Shown in pieces: positions 39,828 through 51,460 of a DNA stretch of 64,000 nucleotides (the stretch's first letter is position 1; each line of letters opens with the position of its first letter). The notes beneath the pieces were generated by a model, which was not told the DNA's origin, did not search any database, and was given only the letters and a program-made list of their open reading frames with translations. The position numbers and the translations under genes were made by a program. This DNA comes from Ricinus communis (Eukaryota > Streptophyta > Magnoliopsida > Malpighiales > Euphorbiaceae): NCBI RefSeq assembly GCF_019578655.1, contig NC_063264.1:20731688-20795687 (forward strand), written 5' to 3'.

Positions 39828-39832
39828 GACAA
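39828..39832 (+). repeat. target-site duplication GACAA, left copy
   Basis: GACAA directly precedes the TG of the solo LTR and is part of a satellite monomer (TCATATTGACAA). It matches the GACAA after the CA end at 41276-41280. Confidence 0.85.
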
Positions 39833-41275
39833 TGATGGGCTAAATTGTGTTAGCTACAATCTAAGGCAGTGTACCTATCAATGCAATCTAGCACTAATGG
39901 CGAGTATCAAGGTCGTATTCCTCGGGAAAGTGAAAGCCCAGAGTTACTCCTTTGTTCTTTATTATATTAACCTAAAATGAGTGATGAATACTTTCTAAAC
40001 TAACTAATAGCTACAATCTAAGTTCTAAGGGAGATGCAAGAGTAATTGATAACTAAAATAACTAAGGCAAGAGAGCAAACCCAAAGGGAACCTAAACTAG
40101 TTGGCAATCAAACAAAAGATAAAGGATTGTTGAGTCTAATTATGCTACCTGTGGACGAATTCTTAACTGAATTCGGTTTCTCTCTCGAGATAACCGAATT
40201 CCTAAATCTAATAACCTAAAGTTGGAATCTCTTCCTAACAATTGATTCTTAAATTAGCATTAGGCTTTAATCCGCCTCTATTAAGCTTTGTTAATTCTTA
40301 ATCCGGTTAGTTAATTATCCTTATCTCTAAGCGATTATTAACTAGTTCTTGCTATTCAAAATTCCAATTGCCAAATGGACTTCTCAATCACACAAAGCAA
40401 TCTAAACACACAATTCACAATGTCTCATGAACAATGCATTATCTTATTAATACTGAAAGCAAGAAGAATATAAAACTAACCCAAACAATCCAACAATATA
40501 GTACTAAGCCAACATAGTAAAGAAATCCCAATGGATTTATTCAATCTAGCTAGTCATATTCATTATCAAAATACACAAGAATTCAATTACAACAATGAGT
40601 AAAGGTAGAGAAAACCCGATTACACCCTTGGATGAGAGTAAACAGCCCCAATTCCTCTTGCTCGAATTGAATCGATTCTTGTTCCTCTTGCTCGATTTGA
40701 AAACCAATCAACGAACCTCGCCCAATCTTCAATCTTTGAAGGGAATCCGATTGAAACCTTGATCCAAGTCTCATTTTCCCTTGGGTTCAGCTCAGAAAAC
40801 CCTTAAACAGAGAAAAATTAGGGTTTGGGACGTTCTCCCCCGCTCTCCTTTCTTTTTTTCCTCTCCTCTTTCTTTTAACTAATTCCCCCTTGTCGCCGCC
40901 AACACGGCCATGTTACTGCCGTGTTAGGAACATGGTTTGGTGTTCCTTGCCGTGTTACTCTCTGTGGTCGTGCTGCATAAGAACTACTTCCTCTTTGATG
41001 TTTGACACGGCCATTTTGGTGGCCGTGTTGGGAACACGGCCAGTGTTCAAACCAACACGGCCATGTTCAGCTTCCTCATGCTCGTACATAGCTTGTTTCG
41101 GCAGCTTTGATGTCCAATTATGCTCTAATTCTTTCCTTTATCATCCTTTGACTTCTTTTGGACCTAATGCACACAAACAGACGCATAGGGTGAGTGTTGG
41201 GACCAATTCACATCCAAATGTCTATAAAATCAATCTTAAAAACCCCATTTAGATGTGTGTATTTTACGCACACCA
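39833..41275 (-). mobile_element. solo LTR (1443 bp), Athila-like family related to E3
   Basis: The segment begins TGATGGGC and ends ACACCA (TG...CA), is flanked by GACAA on both sides, and interrupts a satellite monomer that reads correctly once it is removed. Much of it is the reverse complement of the R/U5 part of the E3 LTRs (for example the stretch around 40150-40560 against 56160-56560), so it lies on the minus strand. The U3 part differs from E3. No internal region is present: this is the product of recombination between two LTRs. The open frames inside it are not genes. Confidence 0.9.
40901..41041. promoter_or_regulatory. cluster of CACGGCC/GGCCGTG dyads in solo LTR U3
   Basis: Three overlapping perfect inverted repeats: AACACGGC...GCCGTGTT at 40901-40925 (loop 9); ACACGGCC...GGCCGTGT at 41005-41028 (loop 8); and GGCCGTGTT GGG AACACGGCC at 41021-41041 (loop 3). 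The same motif type occurs in the LTRs of E2 and E3. A role in transcription or RNA folding is inference. Confidence 0.6.
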
Positions 41276-41280
41276 GACAA
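41276..41280 (+). repeat. target-site duplication GACAA, right copy
   Basis: GACAA directly after the CA end of the solo LTR; the satellite continues as GACAAAGATTTCGC, a variant also present near 37397 (GACAAAGATTCCGC). Confidence 0.85.
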
Positions 41281-44200
41281 AGATTTCGCTATTCTAGGGT
41301 TGTTTTCTCATGTTGAAAGATATATCTCTCTAACGGGGTTGTTTTCTAATATTGACAAATATACCCCTTTTATGAGGTTGTTTTCTCACATTGACAAATA
41401 TACCGCTTTTTTGGGGTTGTTTTCTCATTTTGAAATATATACCCCTCTTACGGGGTTGTGTTCTAATATTTACAAATATACCACACTTACGTGGTTGTTT
41501 TCCAAAATTGATAAATATACCAGTTTTTTGAGGTTGTTTTCTCCTGTTGAATGATATACCTCCCTTACGGGGTTGTTTTCTAATATTGACAAATATAACC
41601 CTCTTACGGGGTTGTTTCCTCATATTGACAAATGTACCACTTTTTTGGGGTTGTCTTCACATTTTTAAACAAATACCCCTCTTACGGGGTTGTGTTCTAA
41701 TATTGACAAATATATCCCACTTACAGGTTTGTTTTCTAATATTGATAAATATACCCCTCTTACGGGGTTTTTTTCTCATATTGACAAATATACCACTTTT
41801 TGGGGGTTCTTTTCTCATGTTGAAAGATATATCCCTCTTACGGGTTTATTTTCTAATAGTGACAAATATACCCCTCTTACGGGGTTGTTTTCTCTTGTTG
41901 ACAAATATACTACTTTTTTGGGGTTCTTTTCTCATGTTGAAAAATATACCCCTTTTACGGGGTTGTTTTCTAATTTTGACAAATACACCCGTCTTATGGG
42001 GTTGTTTTCTCATATTCACAAATATACTACTTTTTTGAGGTTGTTTTCTCATTTTGAAAGATATACCCCTCTTACGGGGTTGTTTTCTCGTATTGGCATT
42101 TTTTTGGGGTTGTTTTCTGATTTTAGAAGATATACCCCTCTTACGGGGTTGTTTTGTATTATTGACAAGTATACCCCTCTTACAGGGTTGTTTTCTCATA
42201 TTGACAAATATATCACTTTTTTACAGGGTTGTTTTCTCATATTGACAAATATATCACTTTTTTGGGATTGTTTTCTCATGTTGAAAGATATACCCGTCTT
42301 ACGGGGTTATTTTCTAATATTGTTAAAATACCCATCTTACGAGGTTGTTTTCTCATATTGACAAATATACCACTTTTTTGGAGTTGTTTTCTCAGTTTGA
42401 AAGATATACCCCTCTTACGGGGTTATTTTCTAATATTGACAAATATACCCCTCTTACGGGGTTATTTTCTAATATTGACAAATATACCTTTTTTGGGGTT
42501 GTTTTCTCATGTTGGAAGATATATCACTCTTACGGGGTTATTTTCTAATATTGATAATTATACCCCTCTTACGGTTTTATTTTCTCCAATTGACATATAT
42601 ACCACTTTTTTGGGGTTGTTTCTCATATTGAAAGATATACCGCTCTTACGGGGTTATTTTCTAATATTGACAGATATACCCCTCTTATGGGGTTATTTTC
42701 TAATATTGACAGATATACCCCTCTTACGAGGTTGTTTTCTCATATAGAAAAATATACCACTTTTTTGGTGTTGTTTTCTCTTGTTGAGAGATATATCTCT
42801 CTTACAGGGTTATTTTCTAATGTTGAGTAATATACCCCTCTTACGGAGTTATTTTTTAATATTGACAAATATGCCCCTCTTACGGGGTTGTTTTCTCATA
42901 TTAAACAAATAAACCACTTTTTTGGGTTTGTTTTCTCATATTGAAAGATATACCCCTCTTATGGGGTTGTTTTCTGATATTGATAAATATATCACTCTTA
43001 CGGGGTTGTTTTCTCATATTTACAAATATACAACCTTTTTGGGGTTGTTTTCTCAAATTGACAAATATACCACTTTTTCAGGGTTGTTTTCTCATTTTCA
43101 AAGATATCGCCACTCTTACGGAGTTGTTTTGTAATATAGATAAATGTATCCATCTTACGGGTTTGTTCTCTAATATTGACAAATATACTCTCTTACGATT
43201 TTATTTTCTAATATTAACAAATATACCCCTCTTACGGGGTTGATTTCTAATAGTGAAAAATATAACCCTCTTACGGGGTTGTTTTCTCAAATTTACAAAT
43301 ATACCCCTCTTACGAGGTTGTTTTCTAATATTGACAAATATACCACTTTTTTGGTGTTGTTTTCTCATGTTGAAAGATATACCCCTCTTACGGGGTTGTT
43401 TTCTCATATTGATAAATATACCACTTTTTTGGGATTGTTTTCTGATGTTGAAACATATACCCCCTTTTACGGGGTTGTTTTCTAATATTGACAAATATAC
43501 CCCACTTACAGGGTTTTTTTTTATATTGATAAAAATATCAGTTTTTTGGAGTTGTTTCCTCATGTGGAAAGATATATCTCTCTTACGGAGTTATTTTCTG
43601 ATATTGACAAATATACCCCTCTTACGGGGTGGTTTTCTCAAATTGACAAAATATACCCCTCTTATGGGGTTGTTTTCTAATATTGACAAATATACCCCTC
43701 GTACGGGGTCGTTTTCTCATATTGACAAATATACCACTTTTTTTGGGTTGTTTTCTCAAGTTGAAAGATATACCCCCCTTGCGAGGTTATTTTCTAATAT
43801 TGACAAATATACTCCTCTTACGAGGTTGTTTTCTCATATTAAACAATATTCCACATTTTTGGGATTTGTTTTCTCATGTTGAAAGATATATCCCTCTTAC
43901 GTGGTTATTTTCTAATATTGACAAATATACCATTCTTACGGGGTTGTTTTCTCATATTGACAAATATACCACTTTTTTGGAGTTGTTTTCTCATGTTGAA
44001 AGATATATCCCTATTACGGGGTTGTTTTCTAATATTGACAAATATACCCCTCTTACGGGGTTGTTTTCTCATATTGATAAATATACCACTTTTTGGGGTT
44101 GTTTTCTCATGTTGAAAGATATACCCCACTTACGGGGTTGTTCTCTAATATTGATAAATATACCCCTCTTACGGGGTTGTTTTATCAAGTTGACAAATGT

Positions 44201-45294
44201 ACCACTTTTTTGGGGTTGTCTTCTCATGTTGACAGATATATCTCTCTTACGGGGTTGTTTTCTCATGTTAAGAGATATACCCCTCTTATTGAGTTGTTTT
44301 CTAATATTGACAAATACATCCTTCTTATGGGGTTATTTTGTCAAATTGACAAATATACCAATTTTTTGGGGTTGTTTTCTCATTTTGAAAGATATACCCC
44401 TCTTATTGGGTTGTGCTCTAATATTGATAAATATACCCCTCTTACATAGTTATTTTCTAATAATGACAAATATTCCCATCTTACGGGGTTGTCTTCTCAT
44501 ATTGACATATATACCACTTTTTTAGGTTTTTTTCTCATGTTGAAAGATATACCCCTCTTACGGGGTTGTTCTCTAATATTGACAAATATACCCCTCTTAC
44601 GGGGTTGTTTTCTCATATTGTCAAATATACCACTTTTTGGGGTTGTTTTCTCATGTTGAAAGATATACCCCTCTTACAGGGTTGTTTTCTAATATTGACA
44701 AATATACTCCTCTTACAGGGTTGATTTCAAATATTGAAGAAAATACCCCTCTTACGCGGTTATTTTCTTATATTTACAAATATACCCATTTTACGGGGTT
44801 GTTTTCTCATATTGACAAGTATACCAATTTCTTTTTTTGTTGTTTTCTCATTTGAAAGATATACCCCTCTTACCGGGTTGTTTTCTAAAATTGACTAATA
44901 TACCCCTCTTACGGGGTAGTCTTCTGATATTGACAAATACACCCCTCTTACGGGTTTGTTTTCTCGTATTAAAAAATATACCACTTTTTTGGGATTGTTT
45001 TCTCATGTTGAAAGATATACCCCTTTTATGGTGTTGTTTTCTAATATTGATAAATACACCCCTCTTACGGGGTTGTTTTCTCAAATTAACAAATATACCC
45101 CTTTTTTGGGGTTGTTTTCTCATTTTGAAAGGTATACCCCTCGTATTGGGTTGTGCTCTAATATTGACAAATATAACCCTCTTATGGGGTTGTTTTCTAA
45201 TATTGACAAATATACCAATCTTATGGGGTTGTTTTCTCATATTGACAAATATATCACTTTTTTGGTGTTGTTTTGTCATGTTGAAATTAATACC
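41276..45294 (-). repeat. 39-bp satellite, segment between solo LTR and E2
   Basis: About 4 kb in the same orientation and with the same monomer classes as 24800-39832, including the GAAAG class and 117-bp A-B-GAAAG trimers (clear around 43910-44130). It is simply the continuation of the right arm beyond the solo LTR. It ends at the TG of the E2 LTR after ATTAATACC, which departs from the monomer; ATACC is the candidate target-site sequence, but it cannot be confirmed because the other end of E2 is truncated. Confidence 0.95.
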
Positions 45295-46320
45295 TGATGG
45301 GCTCTTTATGCAACCTACACCTAAGGCAGTGAACCTACCGATGCAGCCTAGCACTAGTGAGTATCAAGGTCGTATCCTTGGAGATCGGGTGAACCTAGAG
45401 TTACTACTGCTTGCTATGTTATCTAGTCTGAAATAGGGTGTGAAAGTTCTAACATACCAGCTAATGGTTATGAGTGCAATTAAGTAAATGAAGGACAACA
45501 ATGGACAATTAAAAGACAATTGTAAAGAGAGAAATAAATCCAAAAGGGAGCCTAAGTGATGGAATTCTAAAGATGAATTTTATGGATTGCCGATCTTGCT
45601 TACCCGTGCCTAAATCCCGAATTGAATCCTGGTTCCTCTCGAGCTTACCGGATTCCTAAACTGCACTAACCTAATGGAATCTCTTCCTATCAGATTACTA
45701 CAAATTATCATTAAGTATGATTTAAGACTATTAAGAGTTGTTAGTTCTTAATCCGGAGAGTAAATCAACCTCATCTCTAAGTGTTAACTACTAGTCCTTA
45801 CTATTCAAAACCCAGTTGTAACAAGCATTTCTCAATGTCAAGAAACAACCTAATAAACAATTAATCCAACGTCTCAAATTAACCGCATCGGACTTTTATT
45901 CTTTGAATAGCAAGAAGATTGCAAGAATGACAATTATAAAAAACTAACAATTAAGCATAATCCATCAACAAAGGTGAACCCTAATGGATTCAAAAGATCT
46001 AGCTGCTCATGTTCATAGTCAAAGCAATTAATGAACAAAATAAGGAAAAACAAATTAAAGGTATGTACACCCTTCTCTTTCAAGCTGAATGAGAAACCCT
46101 AAATTTGCAAATTCAAAATCTCAAACCCTAGTTGCCTCTTGAATGCTCCCAAAGTTTGTCTTGATCTTCAATTCGATGTTGGAATAAGTGGAATCCCCCC
46201 TTCAATTGATGAAAATTGATCTCTCCAGGTCTACAATTGAGGTATAGGAAATATTTGATTAAGTGTGTGTCTTGGAATTGAGTCCAAAAATCATCCTATT
46301 CAATTAGAATTCAAAATCGC

Positions 46321-46328
46321 CTATATAG
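46321..46328 (-). promoter_or_regulatory. possible TATA box of E2 LTR
   Basis: CTATATAG on the minus strand, downstream in the element's sense of the GC-rich dyad cluster, as in E3. The position within the LTR fits a U3/R border, but only sequence resemblance supports it. Confidence 0.35.
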
Positions 46329-46552
46329 TTGATTCGGCCGCAGTCCGGTATGATGATTCAACAGTGAGTCCGGTATGTTGAATCTGTGGAGTCTGTTGTG
46401 CTGAGCCACCACAGGCCGTGCCCAAGCCGGTGCTGACTCCTTCCAGACCGTGCCCAAGGCGGTGCTGATCCACCACAAGCCGTGCTGGAGGCCGTGGTGG
46501 CTACGGAAGACGTGCTGAAATGGCACAATTGGGGATAGCCTCTTGATAATTC

Positions 46553-46578
46553 AGCACGGCCGGAGTCCAGGCCGTGCT
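46553..46578. promoter_or_regulatory. 26-bp dyad AGCACGGCC-N8-GGCCGTGCT in E2 LTR
   Basis: Perfect 9-bp arms around an 8-base centre. On the minus strand it is identical to the E3 5' LTR dyad at 55798-55823, including the centre, although the surrounding LTR sequences differ. Confidence 0.65.
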
Positions 46579-46784
46579 CAACCCTCGGGGTGCTTGTTCT
46601 CGCCCAATTTGATGGATTTTGCTCCGTAATCACACGTATTTCCCTCGATTCGATGGTGTCCTTCGAAATGACTGCGAAACGAAAAGGGAAACAAAAGACA
46701 GGTAATTCTAGCATAAAACGAGATAATCATGCATAAAAATGTGAACAATCGGGCATGAAAACATGTGTAGTATGATGCTTATCA

Positions 46785-46819
46785 AATTACCCCATGCTTA
46801 AACTTTTGCTTATCCTCAA
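46785..46819 (-). promoter_or_regulatory. E2 polypurine tract region
   Basis: On the minus strand, GAGGATAAGC is followed by AAGCATGGGGTAATT directly at the start of the 3' LTR. The position and the match to the E3 tract (AAGTGTGGGGTGATT) identify it as the plus-strand primer site. Confidence 0.7.
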
Positions 46820-48612
46820 GCAATTTACAACTCATTCCTCAAAAGATATCAAATAACTCAATCAAACTGCATTGCGGAGGTTAGCTCAAAATAAATTTCA
46901 AAACTCCGTAATGATTTTTCCCAAAATCCCCAAATCACTAAATCCTTAAGAGAAAGAGCAAACTTAATAAAGTTGCTAAAGTTAAAATGATAAACCATCT
47001 AAATTAAGAAATTGAGAATCATGCCTCACAAGATATCACTCAAAACACATAAGTGTATATAGGTGAAAAAAGATCGCCAAGCTCTCAACGCAAAAATACA
47101 GAAAAAGTGCTTACCATAGGCTTGCTTATGGATTCAATCTCCACTACTACGAAATAATCAATAATCATGATCAAAGGGTCTTGAGCCAGGTTGTAATGGG
47201 GTTAAGGTAAGGTACGTATAAATATGGAAAGTAGGCTACAAGTTGCTGGAAGTTAAGCAAGTAATGCAAGAAAGTAATGAAGGATCAAGTGCTGTACTAA
47301 AATGAACACTAAGTTGCTCTAAAAATAAGATGATGCTCGAAATGAACTAAATTAATACTTTCTACTTTTTTTTTGTTTTTTTTTTATATATATTACAACA
47401 GCTTATGTAGGAGTTGTTGGTTATTGACACATACAATAATTGAAGGGAGCATCTATGAAAAATCTAGCAACTTAGTGAAATATATGAATGCAGATTGATC
47501 CAAAGTAAAATGCAGCATAACTTATATAATTTCCAGCAACAATGGTAGAAAGAATGGTCAAATGAATAGAAGTGATAAGATGAGTGTCACTGTTATTATT
47601 GTCACGAAAGGAATGGCTAAGGCTCAAAATTGGTTCACTAAGGGAAAAATAGGGTTAGGCTTTTTGGCCAAATTGTGTAAATCCTAAGTGCCCAAATCAT
47701 CTCACGATCATTGACAATTCATGTAATTTCAACAGATATCGTAAAGCAAGTTCTAGAAACAGAGATTCTGTAAAATGCTCACTAATGAAAGAAAAGGAAG
47801 CATAATAGTGATGCACCAATTGGCTCAAAATCTCACCATTTGAGTGATTTAAAATTGCATGAATTCTTAACCCAAAGTTTAAACAGTCAATCACAATAAT
47901 AAGCAGCAATATTAACAGTGTTCTATATCTACGATAAAGTAATATGGAAGAATTAAGGAAAAATACCAGTTTTACCTGGCTGGATTATAGTTGAGAGATT
48001 TATTCATTGCCTTCTTCCGAACAAGGTTCGATAAAAGCTATAAGGGAATCCATTCAAAGGAGAAAAAAGTCATCAACTACTTAATTAAAACAAAACTCAA
48101 GATAGGCACAACATCGGTAATAATGAATGGACTCAATCAATAAGGGATATTAAAATAAGATAAAAACAGCAAAGATAAAATCGGTACCTGCACAAATCTA
48201 CGGTACCTACCCCACACTTGTGAAAGACACTGTCCTCAGTGTGAACAAGGTAGGCACTCCAAAATAAAAGGAATAAAATATGTAAAATGAAGCTAATTAT
48301 GGGAGTCCATAAAAGAAATTAGAAAACTAAGAGAAAAACAAGACGATAAAAAGAGATAAAAACTAGAAAGTCTACTAGATACTGCCTTTGATGTGTACTT
48401 TAACACTTCAATATATGTTAGTCCTCAAAATTACGTATGAGCATCAAGTAGGCTAACTCCTGCAAAATTCAAGAATAAACACATTCCAAGCAACATCTAG
48501 TAAAAGGTTCAATAAGATAGCATCTCCTCAAAATCAAACTTACTAAAAAAAAGACTGAAATATCTAACTGCAAATGACTACATAAAATAAAATAAAAAAA
48601 ATGTCCAAAAAT
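46820..48612 (-). other. E2 noncoding 3' region with block shared with E3
   Basis: No coding frame. In minus-strand sense it matches the E3 region 58538-59760 in order: GAGGACAGTGT...CAAGTGTGGGGT (48237-48209); GAGATGATTTGGGC then CCAAAAAGCC and TTTTGAGCCTTA (about 47730-47605); CCCCATTACAACCT then GACCCTTTGAT and GCAAGC-TATGGT (about 47215-47110). An A/T tract with ATATAT lies at 47365-47395. Conservation between two otherwise divergent elements suggests a cis function, for example packaging or priming (inference). Confidence 0.6.
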
Positions 48613-49535
48613 TCAGACAACAAAAATAGATTCGGGAATGCCTCCGGGCGCTTCTTTTGTTCCGAGTCGTCTAAATTTGGACTCTGGATCGGCATTCCGC
48701 ATCGGGCAAATTAAGAAGGTAGGCTCAATGTAAGTTGGGGTTCGAGGCATATAAGCATAATGAAAAGGTCCGATGTGTGCAGTAGATGTCCAAGGAGGTG
48801 CTCTCTGGACCGATTTGGGATGTCCATTCATCCACCCCGAATTCCGGCTAAGTGATCTGTCAAAAACAAACTTGCAACTACCCTTCTCGGGTCTATCACA
48901 GCACAAAGTCTCATATTGATACAAGTTATTTTTTTCAGATGAATAACACATACTAGTAGGGGAAGAAACATGTATAGCATCATCCATTTGTACATCTTGT
49001 GGTTGTGTATTATATGCAAGATCAATTCCATCAATACAACAAATGGCATGAACATGGTCGGTGGAAGAACTATCAAATGAGGGTAAACTAAAAGTGACAC
49101 AATCGTCCCCTACATTAAGTTCTAACTTCCCCTCAAATACGTCTATTTTAGCTCTAGCTGTGGCAAGGAAAGGTCTCCCCAAAATTAATGGTACACCATG
49201 CTCATTGTCCATATCCAAACCACAAAATCCACAGGAAATATGAACTTATCTACCTTAACTAGCACATTTTCCACAATTCCCCTAGGAAGCTTAACAGAAC
49301 GGTCAGCTAATTGTATGCACATCCTAGTAGATTTTGCCTCCCCCAAACCTAGCTTATTGAACAAACTAGTGGGCATGACATTTATGCTAGCCCCCAAATC
49401 AGCTAATGCATCATCAACATATAAATTACCTAAAGTGCAAGGAATAGCGAAACTCCCTGGATCGTGACGTTTCTCTAGCAACTTGCTCAAACACCGAGCA
49501 CTCCTCATTGTCGAACATAGGCGACCTCCTCCCAC
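48613..49535 (-). pseudogene. E2 aspartic protease with C-terminal tail
   Basis: Retropepsin with an intact active-site context, ALADLGASINVMP; the catalytic Asp codon is at 49400-49398. It is followed by the VDKFIFPVDFVV and VPLILGRPFL boxes. A one-base loss near 49225 separates the two boxes into different frames. After the protease come a VGDDCVTFSLPSF segment similar to E1 and about 120 residues I do not recognise, ending in a KEAPGG-like motif close to the stop at 48613-48615. A similar KEALLGG string follows the E3 frame near 58213-58240, so this tail may be a relict of the far end of pol. RT is absent where E1 has it. Confidence 0.8.
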
Positions 49536-49567
49536 TTCCTTTTCCGCTAAGTATGTCCTTTAAGAAC

Positions 49568-51292
49568 TTAGCATACTTGACATCGCTCCAATGCATCAAT
49601 AAAAGGCAAGTTAATATGCAGTTGTCTAAAAATATCTAAAAACTTACTGAACTGCTCTTTCGCCTCTGCTTGTTTATCTCTAGCAGGATAAGGAATCTTA
49701 GGTTGATATTCCCTAACTGGAATTGATTTCACCTTTTGTCCCTCAGGTTCCCTAACCTTACTGCTTGCCTTAACCTGCACATCAATAGTGGCGTCATCAA
49801 AACAGGGCTTAGAAGGAGGCTGAAACTAACTTACGAGCGCCAAAGTGATGGCGTTCACGTGCTCCCTCGGGTTAGACTCAGTGGTGCTCGGGAGCGCTCC
49901 TTGCTGCCTCTCAGACAACATCTTAGAGATTTGGCCAATTTGGGTCTCCAAGTTCTGAATCGAGGCCTGCTGGTTCCTAAGTGCACTATCAGTTTGCTGG
50001 AACCTCATCTCCGTAGACGTCACAAACTTCATCATAAGCTCCTCTAAATTTGACTTCTTTTCTGGTAGAGGAGGAGCTTGTGCAGTCCAGTGAATGTTCT
50101 TCGTACTGATGAAGTCTCTGAAAACCAGGTGGACCCTGAGCGTTATTGTTCCTCCAACTGAAGTTGGGATGATTGCGCCACCCAGGGTTGTATGTATTGC
50201 TGTAAGGATCGTTCTGCTGCCTTGGGGCATTCCCCATATAATTAACCTGTTCAACATCAGACGACATAGCAGAATTAGATGGAAAAGTAGTAGAGGATGA
50301 AGCAAACATACCTCCGTGATGCAGATTCGCCGTAATGTCGGGCCACCACAAAACTTCGCGACCAACGTTCATTTGCATGAACCGCATCCGGAGTTGGTCG
50401 ATCTTCTTGGCTAGAAGCTCCACTTGAGCTGCCAAGGTTGCTGTAGAGTCCACTTGGTTGACCACTCCCTGTCTTCCTGGTCGACTCCTAGAGGATTGCC
50501 ATTGATAGTTGTTCGTGGCCATTTCCTCTATCAAGTTCTGAGCTTGCTCGGGCGTCTTACTGTTTAGCGCCCCACTGCGGCATCCACCATCGCCTCGTTC
50601 GCGAGGTTCAACCCACTGTAGAAGGTCTGAACCTGCATCCACACTGGCAATCCGTGATGTGGGCAGCATCTCAAAAGATCTTTAAATCTCTCCCATGCAT
50701 CGTACATGCTTTCATCATCAAACTGCACAAAAGAAGATATGTCATTTCTAAGTTTAGCAGTTTTAGCGGGAGGAAAATACTTATATAAAATTTTTTCGGC
50801 CAACGCCTTCCAGGTAGTGATCGTCTGTTGTGGAAGAGATTGCAACCATCTCTTTGCTCTGTCCCTCAAGGAAAATGGAAACAATCTCAGCCGAATGGCA
50901 TCATCGGTTGTTCCATTTATTTTGAATGTGTCACAAATCTCTAAAAAGTTGGAGATATGTGCATTGGGATCCTCGCTGGGCAATCCTCCAAACTGCATGC
51001 TTTGTTGGATCATTTGGATAACATTAGCCTTTATCTCAAAATTGTTGGCCGCTACAGCAGGTCTGACTATACTAGTTTTCGTCCCATCCAAAGATGGTCG
51101 AGCAAACTCGTACATCGTCCTCTGATCCTCATCGGCGTGGGGGTCATGGTTTTCCATCGTGTCTAGTCTATCCACAGGTACCTCAACCTCAATCTCCTCC
51201 TCTTCTAATTGCAACCTCTTCCTTAAGAGTCTGAGGGATCGTTCTGGATTAGATAGAGGCTCTATAAGATTCAAGTTTGAGCTCATGGTCAT
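49568..51292 (-). pseudogene. E2 gag, frameshifted
   Basis: Starts with an ATG at 51292 about 145 bases inside the PBS. An acidic N-terminus is followed by the retrotransposon gag (capsid) domain, with RLRLFPFSLRDRAKRWL and the WERFKDLLRCCPHHGLP box, then TFYSGLN, KTPEQAQ and NNYQWQ. Frames change near 50650, 50360-50300 and 49800. The zinc-knuckle region around 50340 is scrambled by frameshifts (only FCGG survives). NPGWRNHPNFSW, the glutamine-rich helical segment and the PYPAR...KFLD...INLPF linker (49568-49780) correspond well to E1. Gag would form the particle; this copy cannot make one protein. Confidence 0.82.
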
Positions 51293-51436
51293 AAACTACC
51301 TGAAACCGAAAGTCCACACAACCACCGATCAACAAAAATAATATAATAATAAATAATAATAAAATTAAAGAATAAATGAATAAAACAAATAATGACTAAA
51401 TTAACACAAAAACAATTCACTCTAGTTCAATTCTGA

Positions 51437-51454
51437 CTCCCAAGAACGGCGCCA
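51437..51454 (-). promoter_or_regulatory. E2 primer-binding site, diverged
   Basis: On the minus strand TGGCGCCGTTCTTGGGAG, six bases inside the 5' LTR. The first ten bases match the tRNA-Asp-type site of E3; the last eight do not match well. It may be a mutated site or one adapted to another tRNA. Confidence 0.65.
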
Positions 51455-51460
51455 AAAACT

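Larger units (their letters stand above)
24800..39832 (-). repeat. 39-bp satellite, right arm (- orientation), about 15 kb
   Basis: Same 39-bp unit as the left arm but reverse-complemented (CCCCTCTTACGGGG visible on +). Besides A and B classes it has a private class with GAAAGATATACC in place of GACAAATATACC, which I did not find in the left arm. The left-arm C class (CCCAGTCAGAGGGG) is not apparent here. A typical order is A, B, GAAAG-class, repeated every 117 bp. An 18-bp marker unit (ATTGAGTTGTTTTCTCATG) takes the place of the 24-bp marker of the left arm. The long open frames (for example 29738-31264 on +, 508 codons) reflect the period, not a gene. Confidence 0.97.
45295..46784 (-). mobile_element. 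E2 3' LTR, complete (1490 bp)
   Basis: Runs from TGATGGGC (45295) to CTTATCA (46784) on +, i.e. TG...CA on the minus strand. The outer end abuts satellite, the inner end abuts the polypurine tract. The first 778 bp match 51461-52238. The U3 half (about 46300-46784) is rich in CACGGCC-type dyads; an ORF of 118 codons there (46358-46714) is not supported as a gene. Confidence 0.88.

Noticed and set aside
24800..39832. Right arm as the exact inverted copy of the left arm
   Set aside because: Private monomer classes and marker units differ between the arms, so a simple mirror duplication does not fit.
40890..41252. ORF of 120 codons within the solo LTR
   Set aside because: It lies in U3 across the GC-rich dyads, on the strand opposite to the element, with no homology to element proteins.
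46311..46714. ORFs of 71 and 118 codons within the E2 3' LTR
   Set aside because: They cover the dyad-rich U3 and have low-complexity translations. They are chance frames in a GC-richer patch.
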